Under the pieces are notes generated by a model that was given only the letters and a program-made list of their open reading frames with translations, had not been told where the DNA came from and ran no database searches. This document shows positions 10,800 to 22,875 of a stretch of 64,000 bases of DNA, piece after piece (the stretch's first letter is position 1; each line of letters starts with the position of its first letter). The stretch is taken from positions 186,001 to 250,000 of the forward strand of contig JBAJFG010000299.1 in NCBI GenBank assembly GCA_037903475.1, written 5' to 3'. The stretch is from Ancylostoma caninum. Its lineage: Eukaryota > Nematoda > Chromadorea > Rhabditida > Ancylostomatidae. The position numbers were made by a program, and so were the translations under genes.

Positions 10800-11700
10800 A
10801 ATTTAATTACTAAATTGTCTCAAAAATATTTTATATTTGTATTCAGATCTCTGTCGACCTCAACGGCCATGAATTATCCCTAGGAAGGATAATCACAACT
10901 AAAATTCGTAACAGAAAGCTTTCTGGTGATGTAAACTGGATTCTTGTACTTCAATATAGTCGAATGAATCCTGAGTGAGGTTTTCTTACAGTTTCTCTCA
11001 AATAAAGAGTATAAACCTGTAAAGAATAGACCACAAATCGAACAAAATCTCAAGAAGAAAGGTGTAAATAAATTTCAAAAATCGGATATCTAAAAAAAAC
11101 TGAGGGCCTTGTCATCTGGGATATGAAAATTAAAAAAAAACGACTCAGAAATAGCTAACATAAGGTGCGGTGAAGTTGTTCCTCGGGGGTAACTGTAGGA
11201 TACCGTAACCATAGAACGACCAAGTTGGAACTAAAGGTGAGAATAGCACCGGCGTGTGCAAAATGCGGTCACCTTCAGGGCAAGGCAGGTGATTCTCACT
11301 GGATTGTATGGATTTCTGCTGACTCGTTAGACTCGCGCACAGTAAACGCAATTACCTTTTCGAAATAGAAGAGACAACAGAGAAAAAAGTGTTCCTGCAC
11401 CCTAGTCACCCCGAGCGAGACATTGCTTCAGCCATATTTGCCAATTTTACTTGTTTTTCTGGAGCAAAATATTTTCTGGGATAGGACCTGTCCACGAGAC
11501 ATGTAAATGACTCTGGCAATGCATTTCAAATGCATTTGCCCTACAAAGTCTAATAAATGCCGAAAATTAGGAAATTAGCCTTGGTTGTCAATCAAAGAGC
11601 AAAATGAGTCGCATTGATTTGACATAAATCAGCTTCAGTTTTCGGAGAACCGGTCCAGAAGCGGGAGTGAGTTTTTCTGGAAAAGAACAAGGAATTGCAT
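10800..11700. other. No gene recognised
   Basis: AT-rich sequence with short frames only. The minus-strand frame at 11145-11351 has no supporting feature. Confidence 0.5.
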
Positions 11701-11706
11701 AGGCCG

Positions 11707-12166
11707 ATGAAGATAGTTTACAGTAGAGGTACGGGTGGGGTGGAAAATCGGTTTATAGCACAAAGAACGCCCGCCAACAGAGTAGATTTTCCAATCATTT
11801 TTCCCTTTTCTATAGATTTTTCTTGCTACGGGTTGGATTATAGAAGAACCACTTCTCCGTATTGTGATCAAAACATGAGTGTTAAAGTAGCGCTGCGATT
11901 CTTGGCCTTTTTTAGTAATCCAGTAATTTTCGATCAAATAAACCTTGGGAAATTTTTACTCACAATGTCTTGGACCTCTTCTAATTTCTTTCTGTCGCTT
12001 TCCATGTTCCTTTTTCTTTATTTTTTGAAAATATATGGAATAAATGGACAGGTATTCCGGCTAAGGCTCCTGTAAGTCGTGTGCTTCTAAAGTAATCGAC
12101 AAATCACGTTTCAGATTTTGGAAAACTTCTGACAATATGTGGCTAAATTTAGTGTTCTTCGCCTGA
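11707..12166 (+). CDS. Candidate two-exon gene for a small membrane protein (unrecognised)
   Basis: An ATG at 11707 opens a frame that runs to 12071. There CTCCT|GTAAGTCG makes a donor, a 43-nt intron (12072-12114) ends in AAATCACGTTTCAG, and splicing changes the frame into FWKTSDNMWLNLVFFA before TGA at 12164-12166. The predicted protein is about 138 residues. Its C-terminal half is hydrophobic, with a likely membrane segment around FFLSLSMFLFLYFLKIYG. Donor, acceptor, intron length and frame agree, as expected for a nematode gene. Against it, the N-terminal half has no recognisable domain, there is no clear start context, and the opposite strand is also open for 100 codons. No family is assigned. 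Confidence 0.28.
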
Positions 12167-12716
12167 AGTCTGGGTAAGAACTGAAGTTGTCACACTTTCT
12201 TCCACATCTCGGCGAAAATTGTTGAAAACTGTTAAAATAACAGATCAACAGCTGAATAAAATATTCAGTTGATCGATTACTTGAACTTTGGAATATTTTC
12301 ATGTCAAGCTTTCTTAGAAAACATAGAAATTGGGTTTCATGGAGAAGAGCTATAGGACAAGAATAGTTGGAGCCACCATAATCCTTAGCTAAATCAGAAA
12401 TAGACGGTGTGATGAATGAAAAAGGAACGAAAAAAGGTTCACTTCTCAAGTAGTAGGATTCAAAGGACGAGTTGTCCAGAGATGTCTATGATTCCGACGA
12501 TTGGATGAACCAAAATTATGCTGCGCCATGAGAAAAGAGTATCCAAATGCATGATAAGGATGCTTCAGTGTTCTTGTCGCCTGAATCCGATTATATGGAG
12601 ACCGGCAAAGATCTGGATTATCCCAGTGGCTAGAAATTAAGGACATTACACAAGAAAAGTGGACCACATTGCTTGAGAAGGAGAAAAAGGAAAAAAGAGA
12701 AGAAATGTTAACATGA

Positions 12717-12889
12717 ATAGGTCAGATTGATTTCATTAACAGCCCAATTATCAGATGGATCCAGAAAGTCAAGGTAAGATTTACTCCTACTTCACGTCCA
12801 TCAGAGAAATGTGCTCGCGCATATCTCAGCCAAGCTTACAGCACACGAGTAAGCTAGTTGACTTTTTCCCAGCCACTCTTCGCCACTGA
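12717..12889 (+). CDS. Candidate spliced C-terminal gene fragment
   Basis: A frame open from 12717 (QIDFINSPIIRWIQKVK) meets AAG|GTAAGAT at 12773/12774. A 56-nt intron ends at GCGCATATCTCAG (12829), and the same frame continues as PSLQHTSKLVDFFPATLRH to TGA at 12887-12889. The junction is phase 0. The donor is strong and the acceptor good. No upstream exon is certain; the candidate at 11707-12166 uses its own stop, so the two need not belong together. No domain is recognised. Confidence 0.25.
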
Positions 12890-13474
12890 TGCCATTACAT
12901 TTTCGCATTCTGTGCATAATCAAAACTGCGCTCAAATCGTCCTCAAATTGAATCCGCATCAAATTTCATTCGTCAAGCCTGATATCCCGAGAGGCAATAG
13001 ATGAGGCGAATTTTTCGCCGCAAAAACTGGATTATGTTAGCCAAAGTGCACTCGTGAAAATGGAAGATCGACATGGAATTCGGCGAGTCGCTGATGCGGT
13101 GGAGAGGCGAATAATGCATTTTGAAGCGTATCTCGGATGAAACGGAGGCGATTTTGCTGTTTTCTAAAAAAGAAATGAAACACTTGAGATGTATCGCCGC
13201 AGCTTAGTCTAGCAAACTTCCTGGATGAACGTACTGAAACTATTTGCCCGAAACTCACTCATTGTTCTTGCCTGAGCATGAAACCTTAAATAATCAGTGA
13301 TATAAAGTGTTTTCTCACAAATAAGAGTGAGAACTATGGAGTTTTGATATCTAAGTCTTCAGAACACCTCGTAAGAACCCCGGGCCCATAATCCGTGCCG
13401 CATCGACCCCACAAAATAAGAAATGAACAAGAATGTGTTGCGCGAGAACTGGTCCCCACGAGGATGTTGCTCGG

Positions 13475-13493
13475 GTGGGGGGGGGGGGGGAGT
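13475..13493 (+). repeat. Poly-G tract
   Basis: GGGTGGGG followed by a long uninterrupted G run. It could form a G-quadruplex and is a likely site of assembly error. Confidence 0.8.
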
Positions 13494-13650
13494 ATTTCAG
13501 ATGCCAGCATTTTTGTAAACCCATTTTAATTACTGTTCCGGTCAGGTGCTCAATAATCCCTACAATTTTACTAATTCATTCATTCATTTATTTATTCATT
13601 CGATACTTTGACGGACAACACTGATTTTCACGTTAATTTGTAAACGTGAA

Positions 13651-13757
13651 CAATGAATGAGTGAATGAATGAATGAATGAATGAATGAATGAATGAATGA
13701 ATGAATGAATGAATGAATGAATGAATGAATGAATGAATGAATGAATGAATGAATGAA
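13651..13757 (+). repeat. (AATG)n microsatellite, ~107 bp
   Basis: Tandem GAAT/AATG units with one GTGA interruption near the start. On the minus strand this reads (SFIH)n, which explains an open frame there that is not a gene. A short array in the opposite sense (ATTCATTCATTCATTTATTT) lies about 70 bp upstream at 13572-13600, so the two could pair as a hairpin. Confidence 0.95.
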
Positions 13758-16700
13758 AATTCAAACCATAACTTTAAAAAAAATGAAAAGTGCACAATAT
13801 GGCGTTGCACATCCGTGCAGTTCTACAGCGTCAGCGCCGATACCGTAGTTAACAATCCTGAATGAACGCACTGCTGATCCTAGGACGATTTCCCATCAGG
13901 ACCAGGATTCATTCCGTCCAAAGAGGTAATTGGTTCCGACTTACAATGTCGCTGCTTCAATCAGTGCACTTTACAGAGAGGAAATCTCTCGATAATGGGG
14001 ATTCCCAAGAAATCTTGGCCTTCACAGCACTGGAAGATTGTGCATAACTAGAGAAAAGAAGAAAACCGGGGGATTTTCTGGAAAAGTAGAAGTTTCACAA
14101 CGGTCTCATTATCACAGCATGGCACGCAAGGCAATTCGATACGACGTTTTGCTCTTGTTTTCAATTGTCGATCAGCTCAGAAAACATAGTGTAACACGGA
14201 TAGCACGCGTGGAATTCCATAAACGCCTGGAGAATGCAGAAATTCTCGGAGGTGCCCGGAAGAGTTGAGAATAATCAAGGATAAATTGCAACAACAAATG
14301 TTTCCTGAATACAGGAAAACACCTCCTAGAAAACAATTCTCGGATGAGTGAATGAAAAATTTTTAGGGAACAGTAAAGCGCACAGCTCCGCGGGCCTCCC
14401 TCTGCACGAGGAAAGGAGTCGCGTCTTCTGGAAGTAAGCAGGAGACGCTTGGGAGTATCGAACCCCGCATAATGAGGCGAGATGAGGTGTGTCTCGTCCA
14501 GGGGCGCATCATCAAAAGTACCCGCAAATTACTTAGTGTTTACTCCTGGAAGGAAATGAAAAATTTTCTGGAAGAACGGAAAATTTCCTGGTAATCTGGG
14601 AGAATAGTGGGAAATTACATAGGTATTAAACTGGTTATTGGTTAATAATTTTTCTGGCTCAATATTATCCTCCATGTCCCCTCATACACATACCTTTTAT
14701 ATTGGTAAAAAGGCTGGGTAATTTACCCTCTGGATTAATTGCAGTGCCTATTCCCTCTCTACGTTAGCATTGAAACCCCTTCAACTGTATTAGAGAGCCC
14801 TACTCCATCTCAAGGCTTCCTTGTTTTCCACTCAAAAATCCCCGGAAATTTTACGGGTTCACAAGATTCTATTCAAATTCTTGAGTACCACTCTAAATCA
14901 CTGGCGTATTCTTTAGGAAAGGCTTGAAATTCTCGAGTCAGCGAGCCGATCCAGAAACAGAAAATGCGACCTTCTGCTGTGCTGGTTATGTTTTTCCAGT
15001 GTGTGGCAACAAAAACTGGTAATGCAGGCACAAATTTACGTTAGAAAAATAGCTAAACATACATCAACTACAATCTGATGCGTGCAAAACGATGAAAAGC
15101 AGTAGAATGAGTAGTTTCGCAACAAAATTGATCGACACTTCAGGAAATATCCGAAAATATCCAACGACAAAAGAGATCTAGGTACGAAATTTCTTAGAGT
15201 TTGAGTAGCAGCTGGGAAAAATGTGCTCTATACAAGATAGCTGATGAAAATGTGCTCCAGTAATAATCGAACGTTGACTAGGATCGAATATAATTTTGAT
15301 AAATTTCAAAGACAAACAGATTACTTGAAATGCTGACAAATAGAAAAAGCTCGAAATTTCACTGCTCCAAAATGCGGACCACTCGACAAAAAGGACCCAA
15401 TAGAGTGGAATACCTACTGAACAATGAAGTACGATTTTTAGAAACCAGAGCGTTAACAGCTAGGACTTGTACCCTTTACCTTTAGCTTTGACCCACCCAC
15501 TACACTTGCCCGTCTACTAACTGTAACCAAATCTTTTTAACCCTCCCCCCCCCTTCCCTTATCCAAAATTTGCAACAATCAGGACTCCCCTTCCCAAAAA
15601 TCCACATCTTTTTGGCCCAGCAGAGACTGTTACCAAACAGAATTAAGTCTACTAAACGTGCAAAGCGTTCTGCATTTGCACAGCCGTCACTCAATTTGAC
15701 GGAGCAGCGGCTGGTTTGATGGCCGCATATTATGTGACCTTAAAGTGCAAGAAAAGAAAAACGATTGCAAGAAAAGGAAAAAGGTTCGTATAGCACCTTT
15801 CCAAACGGGAGCGACCTGGCGCCTGGCACTTGCAAGTCTGCAACTTTTTCAAATGATTTTTAGCCCCTCATAAAGAAATTGGGAGAAAGACTACTGGTAA
15901 GGTCTGCAGAAGCAAGGAAGTACAGATGTAAAGAAATAAGCAGTTGTGACAAAAAGGAAACAAGTGGGTACTAGTAAGGGAATTTAGAAAGGCTCTATGC
16001 TTTTTGATCATCAAGATTGGAGGAGTTTCTCAGGAAATATACTTATTTATTTACTTGCTTACTTATTTATTTATTCATTTATTTATTTATTAGGCACGTA
16101 GGCTTGCTCCATTAATAAAATGTGATAAGTTCGAATAACTTTATCATTATTTGATGTTTCTGGCCAAAATGAATGGATCTCACAAATTGTAACCAGAATT
16201 TTCTCTTTTCTTTATTTTCCTTTCTTTTTTTTCTTCCTAGAAAAAAACCCGCTTGCTCTAGGACATTGAAGAAACGTGAACTTCCTTCCGAACATGAATC
16301 AAACCAGCCGCAAAATAAATCCAGCAAAATTAAGATAAAAAAGTCAATATGGACCTCATAGTTAGATGGTAATTACTGCTTGTTAGCCAAACTTAACAAG
16401 ACTTTTGTGGCCTCAAGGGTCTCAATGTATCTCAACTGTTCCGCTTTTAACCTTCGGGAAATCCCAAAACTTTCCCGGAAGATCTTCAGTACACATGAAG
16501 ACTAGGCTAAATTTGTCCAAGGAGAAACTATTCAAATTTTTTTCTCAATATCCAAATATTACAAAGTTGTAGAGCAGTGATAGTGAATAATACATCAATA
16601 ATTATGGAAAAAATTACTTGTCTCCCCATTGTTTTACTTTCCACCCCTTGCAATGAAATGACAACTTCTGAGGAAAATCCCCTGGCCAGAGGATCGAGCT

Positions 16701-17425
16701 AAATTTCCCAGAGGAAAAACATTTAAGGAGAAAAAAAGGAACAGAAAACACTGTTCCGTTAGCCTCACCATAGTTTTATCGACATCGAAAGGCAACCCAT
16801 AAGCTCTCGCGCCCCAGGAAAAATTGATTTTCCATGGAAATTTCTCCAAAAAGCCATTATAGCGGTGCCAGAGGCATGAAACGGCCGCTGCTCGAGAGGT
16901 AACCGCTATTGTGGCTGATTAATGGAAGTCTCAGAGTCGCACGCAGGGAAATGGACCAAAACAACGACGAAAATCGAAACAAAAGCTAGAAAGGTGACTT
17001 CCTGGTTAGCTCATAGTTTGGTCTTGGTTATCAAAGTATTTTGGACGAAGAACAGCTGGAAGAACAGCCAAAACCCTAAGAATCCCAAGTAAACAGAGGA
17101 GTAGATAGCAGAACAGGATAAATTCAGGATGTCATTGCGAAATTCCCAAACCAGCCGCCAGGAAAACGAAATTTAATAACTCTGGTGGAGCGAGAAGCAA
17201 CCAATTTCCAAGTAAACATGAGGTAAAACGCATAGGCTATACGTATCAGCGAAAGGAAGCAAAACTGAATTGTTCGGCCACGAATCCAGCACGACATCCA
17301 GAAATTGTTGACCACAACGGCGGCGGTGGCGGCTGAGCTACTAGCCCGTTTATGGAGCTGAAGACATCAAAAATCAGAGCTTCAACAAGTGTTTAGTGGG
17401 TCCACTATTCAAGCAAACTCTGGAC
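13758..17425. other. No gene recognised; one ATTT-rich tract
   Basis: 3.7 kb of AT-rich, stop-rich sequence. A TTAT/ATTT-rich tract lies at about 16038-16092 and a C run at 15542-15552. No TIR element or convincing splice pair was found. Confidence 0.5.
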
Positions 17426-17429
17426 CTGG

Positions 17430-17534
17430 ACGCATCATCGGGATTCCCCATGGTAAATGTGTTGACGCACTTATCAGTGATGTGTAACTTTCGAGGTTTT
17501 AACCCATTCACCCTGGGTAATTTCGATGATGCAT
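17430..17534. mobile_element. ~105-bp palindromic MITE (ATGCAT family), copy 1
   Basis: The left end reads CGCATCATCGGGATTCCCCA and the reverse complement of the right end reads ATGCATCATCGAAATTACCC. The inner parts retain GGTAAATGTGTTGACG and the opposing CACCCTGGGTAA. It matches the near-perfect copy at 41198-41300 in layout and length. It is non-coding. Confidence 0.75.
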
Positions 17535-17540
17535 GCGGCT

Positions 17541-19100
17541 GCTGGATGGCTTCGGCTCTCTTAAGCTACTGGTGAGATTGTATCAAGGTTCAGGAGGGTC
17601 TTTGGACGACAAAATTATGACCAATAATGCTTCCAGTAATAATAAATAGAACAGAAGTAAATAAGACAAAAATTACAATAATAACCTAATAACACTTATA
17701 ACATGGGAAATAATAAGAGCCAATAATAATATATATTAGGACAAACAATAAGGAACAATCGAATGAAATAAAGTAGCCGGGAAACTAAGAGGGTTACCCA
17801 GAAAACCCAAGATTGAGTAACCCTGCAGGTTCAAGAAAAGGTAGCTCAGGAAAGGTGGGCTCGAAAATCCAGGACTAGATAGCCCAATAGATCTGGTAGC
17901 ACGGAGAACCCAAGATAAGGTAGGCAAGAAACCCTAGTCCTAGAAAATCCAGACTCCCGCCAACCCCCCCCCCCCCCCCAAAAAAAAACTATACAGTGAT
18001 CCATACCGTAACGCAGGTCCGTACCGTAATAATGACCAAGAACCAGATCTACTACTATTCCCAGAACTTTCTCATTCAAAACCTTAAAGATTAATAAAGT
18101 AAAGAGTGCAGAATTCACATGAATAACGAAGTCCTCAGAGGGCAAGTCAAGACCAAGTAATCAACCTATGACTTGCTGGACATCTGTCACAAGGACTGAT
18201 TAAAAATTTTGTAGCGTTCGTGGTGACTCAGTTCGTGTGAAAAATAGACGCATGTTTCGAAGGCGGAGCCATCCGCTTTGCAATTCGTCTCGGTCCATTG
18301 CGAAACGTATCCAATAAATTTGAAATTGCTGCGTCTGAATGTACTTTTTGAAGTAAACCAACGGGCTTCGATGCCATCGCAGCCGAATAGAAAGTTCTCG
18401 ATTTACCACTTATTCAACCAATAACATTGTTATTTGAAATACATATATGATGGATTCTCGACTTTTCAATTTAACGAACGACTTATAGGACTTCACTTGC
18501 ACTTTGCTGATACAAGGCGCTGAAATTGCAGATATGTGCACAGCAGTGAAACCGAAGCGGCCGCGGCTGCGTCGCAGTCATTTTGGCCATTTGCCAAGCG
18601 CGGAGACCGATGGACAACTGTCAGTGATTGAAATTCATGTGGCCTCCTTCTTGCTATGAGAAGGCGAAAGGTGTCAAAAGTGTAATAATTTAAGAACTGA
18701 AGGCGCATTAGTCGACTCAATGTATTCGATTATTAAAAAAACCTCTAAACATGAATATCTAAGGATTTCAGTCCGTTAACATAAACATGCAAAATTTATT
18801 GAGGTGAAATACATACACGACCAACCAAACCCGGAAATAAGTCATTCTGAAGCATGTTACTTTTGGAGACAAATAATAATAAAAATAAACAAATAAAAAT
18901 GAACTAGTACAAGATTTTTATATGAATTGTAAAGTAATTTCAAAAATTTTCCGGCCCGTTCTCCGGGTGTGGGCTGCGTCCGCCACTGGTAGGTAGTTAT
19001 TGCGGTCCAAGACCTGGTCATTCTCCATTAGCTCACGCATTTTTTAAATTGTCACGGTTAATGTACGGACAAAAAGTGGTGTGTCAGCTATCTATGATGC
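17541..19100. other. No gene recognised; poly-C/poly-A junction at about 17964-17988
   Basis: A run of about 15 C followed directly by about 8 A sits at 17964-17988. The remainder is AT-rich with only chance frames. The minus-strand frame at 18493-18720 is short and unsupported. Confidence 0.5.
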
Positions 19101-19104
19101 TCAA

Positions 19105-19509
19105 AAATGAATGAATGAATGAATGAATGAATGAATGAATGAATGAATGAATGAATGAATGAATGAATGAATGAATGAATGAATGAATGAATGAATGAAT
19201 GAATGAATGAATGAATGAATGAATGAATGAATGAATGAATGAATGAATGAATGAATGAATGAATGAATGAATGAATGAATGAATGAATGAATGAATGAAT
19301 GAATGAATGAATGAATGAATGAATGAATGAATGAATGAATGAATGAATGAATGAATGAATGAATGAATGAATGAATGAATGAATGAATGAATGAATGAAT
19401 GAATGAATGAATGAATGAATGAATGAATGAATGAATGAATGAATGAATGAATGAATGAATGAATGAATGAATGAACGAATGAATGAATGAATGAATGAAT
19501 GAATGAATG
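19105..19509 (+). repeat. (AATG)n microsatellite, ~405 bp (~100 units)
   Basis: An almost pure AATG array with a single visible T-to-C interruption (GAACGAAT near 19476) and a GGAAG end. In two minus-strand frames it reads as long (SFIH)n or (HSFI)n peptides of 146-171 codons; these are artefacts of the repeat. The array is in the same orientation as that at 13651. Its true length may be longer, because such arrays collapse in assembly. Confidence 0.97.
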
Positions 19510-19795
19510 GAAGAATGTTAGTGGACAAAGCTCCAAGATACTAGCACAGAAAATAACGTTAGCAAGAAATTTTACCTTCTTCGAAAAAAAAGAGCTCAAA
19601 TCTTTGGGTAACCTCTAGGAACACAAAAAATTCTCGGGTAACCCCTGAGAGCATATATCGTAGGTGCTAAAAAATTGACATATAAAAATAGACAGGATAG
19701 CAACAAATTTACGAATATGATATTAATTACTCATTGAATTTGAGAACGAAAATGAGCGGGAACAGGTTATGTCCCAATTTCATTCATGTTTCATC

Positions 19796-20083
19796 TTAAA
19801 AAGTCAGAATTCCCACGCTCCCTAGTCGCGTACGCACGTACGAGGTTGCATGTGACCCTGCCATTTGTAGCCTGGCACTTCGTCCGACGTGGGAGGCTAC
19901 AATCCAGAACAGCAGGCCGAAGCTGTGACCACAGACCAAGCGATGCAATTCCATGAAATGACTCTGTGCATTCGAGCGATGCCCGCAACCCTCATCGAAA
20001 CACGTAGCGGTGAATAATTCGGAGGTCGCCAGCGCCGAAACCAACGACGGTTTCAGAGATCGTCGGCGAAGATCTATGGGCAA
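19796..20083 (-). other. GC-rich open segment, minus strand (unrecognised)
   Basis: Two overlapping minus-strand frames of 65 and 95 codons are open across DNA that is clearly GC-richer than its flanks (it includes GTCGCGTACGCACGTACGAG). The longer frame contains a Cys/His-containing stretch (FDEGCGHRSNAQSHFMELH) that could suggest a zinc site, but spacing and context match no family I know. There is no convincing splice signal. It could be an old exon or part of a repeat. Confidence 0.2.
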
Positions 20084-21920
20084 TTATAAACAGCAAACAA
20101 TGGTGAGAAATGAGGAGGCGATCGCAGCTGGAAGACCGGAGAACGCGGTCCATTTGTGATTAAAATGCGGGTGTGGACGAGTTTTCAGCCTATTATTCTC
20201 AATCGTGAAGCTTCAGATGATAAAAATGGGCTGGCTATAGGAGTTTCGAGACCAGGGGGTTTAGTTCTCAAAATTTCTAAAACTTAGTAAAGAGAAGGAG
20301 TTGAACCAGAGAAGGATTTGGCGCCAATCACTGGTGGTTTAGCTGCCGAACCAAAAGAAAACATCTCTTCCACGTCCTCCGGTTGTTTAACAAACCTTTA
20401 CGGACCATTCAGCGTTTATCGGTCTCCCTTGTTGAATTTCAGTGCGGCATGTAAAAATCGGCAATACGCTTTGATAAGTATATCCATTGGCTGTTTTAAA
20501 CGCATTTTATAGTGCAAAAAATTGATGAATAGTAAACAGATACCATCCTTGTTGAAATATAAAGAAAAAAGACCCAAAGTAAAGTTGAAATTCGGAAAAT
20601 CCGCTATTGCGCCATGAAACCAGCACCCCTATCGAGCGGGCTTTATCCATTCGGATGGTTTTGCTTTTTTTACAAATATGCCGGTCCAAGTCGAGCAAAT
20701 TATTCCAGAAAAGAGTAATTTGTGGATGCATGGAAGCTTTGTAAAGTGGAGAACCCTATTACACTCGACTCAATTACTTTTACACTTACTACTTACGTAC
20801 TTTGATCAAAACTAAAATGCATATCGTCAGCATTAAGTAGAAAGTGTCTGGTTAGCAGCTTCAAGCACGTATTCGAAATGTATCACCTAGCCGGAAAAAC
20901 GTGCAAGGAAACCGGATGTTATCCGACGGATATCTTGGTCAGATTTGGATATTTGAACATAGGCGCTGATAACCAATGAGGATTTATCCGCAGATACGAT
21001 GTTTCCAATAGTTTCAGTGCAGGTTTTGTTCATCCCAATGATGAGGTACCACGTTCTTCTCTATCTCCAAATCGTGTTTTGTACCAATAGTGTAATAGGC
21101 TTTTGCGCCAAACAAGAAACAGGTGAACGGGAAAATTATACCTATTGACGACCAGCTAAAAGCCGTACGAAACTAGTGCGTAAGTGCCGTTTTTTCCTTC
21201 CTAGGAAAAGCATAATGGTTATACGTCCACGAATGATCGAGAAGATACTGGATGCACGTAAAGATTCGCAAGTGCTTATAGATCACTTATCAGTGCACAG
21301 ATAATAAGGAATGCTAAAGTTAAGATACCTAGAACTGCCCGAATTTCTAAATTTGCTACCATTTTTTGCTTTAATCTCTTATTTCACAAGCCCTAAAGGA
21401 ATAAAACTATGGCAGTGACCAAAAAAATAGAGGAAATGCACCACAAAACGGATTTATTACTGCTAGGATATTGGATCCAGCTGCAAATGTTAGAAAGAGT
21501 GGGCAGTGCGGTTATGTACATAATGGCATATTGGATTTTTTTTCTCGAAAAGGGAAGGAAACTGAAACGGAAATGAACTGCAAGGAAATTAAATTATCGG
21601 AAACGATACTGGCATCAGGAGAGCAATCGATAGGACAGATGTAGTCAGCAAAGTATTGCTTAACGGGTGAATAAATGTTCCTCTATGATGATCGAAATAT
21701 CGTTATACTCCCTGAAAAAAAAACGAATGCAAGCAAAATTTCTTCCAAATTTCGATCTTAGGCCGATGCCAGCCAGAAACACAGCGCTATACTTCAATTC
21801 ACTCGTAAAACTTGGCTCAGTGCTCGTTTGGTGTTAATTACAAATGCGGTTGTTCCGTGGCGAAAAGCCCCTCATCCGAAACAAATTGGACTAAACGAGT
21901 GGATCGATAAGCACACTTTG
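20084..21920. other. No gene recognised
   Basis: AT-rich sequence with short frames only. I saw no TIRs, tandem arrays or splice pairs. Confidence 0.5.
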
Positions 21921-21932
21921 TTCAGTAGAGCT

Positions 21933-22208
21933 TTATACAATTTGAGCGGACATTAAAATGAAGTGGAATGCGAGGAGAAATGCTGGCAAAAGGCAAATGA
22001 TGTGGAGGTAAATATCGGCGAGGGTTTTTGTACACGTGCACAGCAATCGAATTTGCCGGTGTCTCATTACTTGCACCGCTGATAGCATGTAGGAAATGAT
22101 TAAGTAGAGGTAATACTGAAGGAGTGGGAAGCTTGACCGAGCAGGTATGGGAACGTTTTTCCAGAGCAGTACCACCAACGAACACCTGTTCCCCGAGCTT
22201 CGAGCCAA
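21933..22208 (-). other. Hydrophobic open frame, minus strand (possible membrane-protein exon)
   Basis: A 91-codon frame contains hydrophobic stretches (YYLYLIISYMLSAVQV and IYLHIICLLPAFLLAFHFIL) that could be two membrane helices with a basic loop between (MRHRQIR). A second frame is also open over the same DNA, a donor-like CAA|GTAATG lies inside, and no acceptor is clear. The hydrophobicity could come simply from T-rich codons on this strand. No family recognised. Confidence 0.2.
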
Positions 22209-22534
22209 ATCGGCGATAAATCACTGCTGGTTCACGACGTCCCCAAACGTCGCTCCACCATCACACCTCGGCGACGTCAGCTGTCGTGACATCATAAGAA
22301 GCGCTATGACCATTTAGCACCGTCAACACCTCGATAATGAGGCATTCAAAGGATCTCTTCACAAGTTCTGCAAATTATACGACGCCCACTGTTCCTGGGA
22401 AGACTTCCACGAGGGGGAATCCCAAAGGATTTCCTGTTTCCTCCAGTTTTTCGCGGTCTCTCGCGTGAATAATGGTCAGGAAGTTTTGAATACACTATCT
22501 ACATTCAATGATGCATAGTCACTGCCCAAAATAG

Positions 22535-22873
22535 CTAAGAAATGGATGTCCAGATATTCGGCCAAGAAAAATAGAAGGTTAAAAAGTCCACGATGATGCC
22601 TATCAATCCAAGAAAATTGCCCATAATTGACCAGGAGACCAATCCGAACAGGGCTATGATGGATGCAAGAGCAGTGCCCATATCCACAAAAGTTGCCGGG
22701 AAGGTTCTGAGCTTCCCTCTTACCCAGAGCTGACAAGTTTCGCCAGCAAAATATGTTACATCGAACTCCAAACGGCCGTGTGCAAAGGGCGGGACCACGG
22801 CGCGGCTCTCTCGGGCAGAGACACAGAAGTTCTGCATGTGGCTCTGGTTTCTCTGCTTCTGCCAGCAGTACAC
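22535..22873 (-). CDS. Candidate small membrane protein or exon (unrecognised)
   Basis: A 112-codon minus-strand frame ends at a TAG near 22535. Its first third overlaps a MITE fragment (22767-22875), so any genuine coding part starts around FDVTYFAGETCQLWVRGK. The rest has a 38-residue hydrophobic stretch (MGTALASIIALFGLVSWS, then IMGNFLGLIGIIVDFLTF), enough for one or two membrane helices. An overlapping frame is open for 148 codons, so the choice is uncertain. No signal peptide or known motif is seen. Confidence 0.25.
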   Translation of the reverse strand: MYCWQKQRNQSHMQNFCVSARESRAVVPPFAHGRLEFDVTYFAGETCQLWVRGKLRTFPATFVDMGTALASIIALFGLVSWSIMGNFLGLIGIIVDFLTFYFSWPNIWTSIS

Positions 22874-22875
22874 AA
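22767..22875 (+). mobile_element. Partial copy of the 43305-43467 MITE
   Basis: TCCAAACGGCCGTGTGCAAA through GGCAGAGACACAGAAGTTCT to CTGCTTCTGCCAGCAG matches 43305-43415 with scattered differences. The right terminal repeat present in the other copy is missing here, so this one is truncated or decayed on that side. Confidence 0.65.

Noticed and set aside
14440..14510. Possible tRNA-like head on the minus strand (GGGGTTCGATACTCCC)
   Set aside because: Only the B box is convincing; the A box has two mismatches and the spacing is short.
19084..19599. 171- and 146-codon SFIH-repeat proteins on the minus strand
   Set aside because: They are translations of the pure (AATG)n array with no unique sequence of substance.
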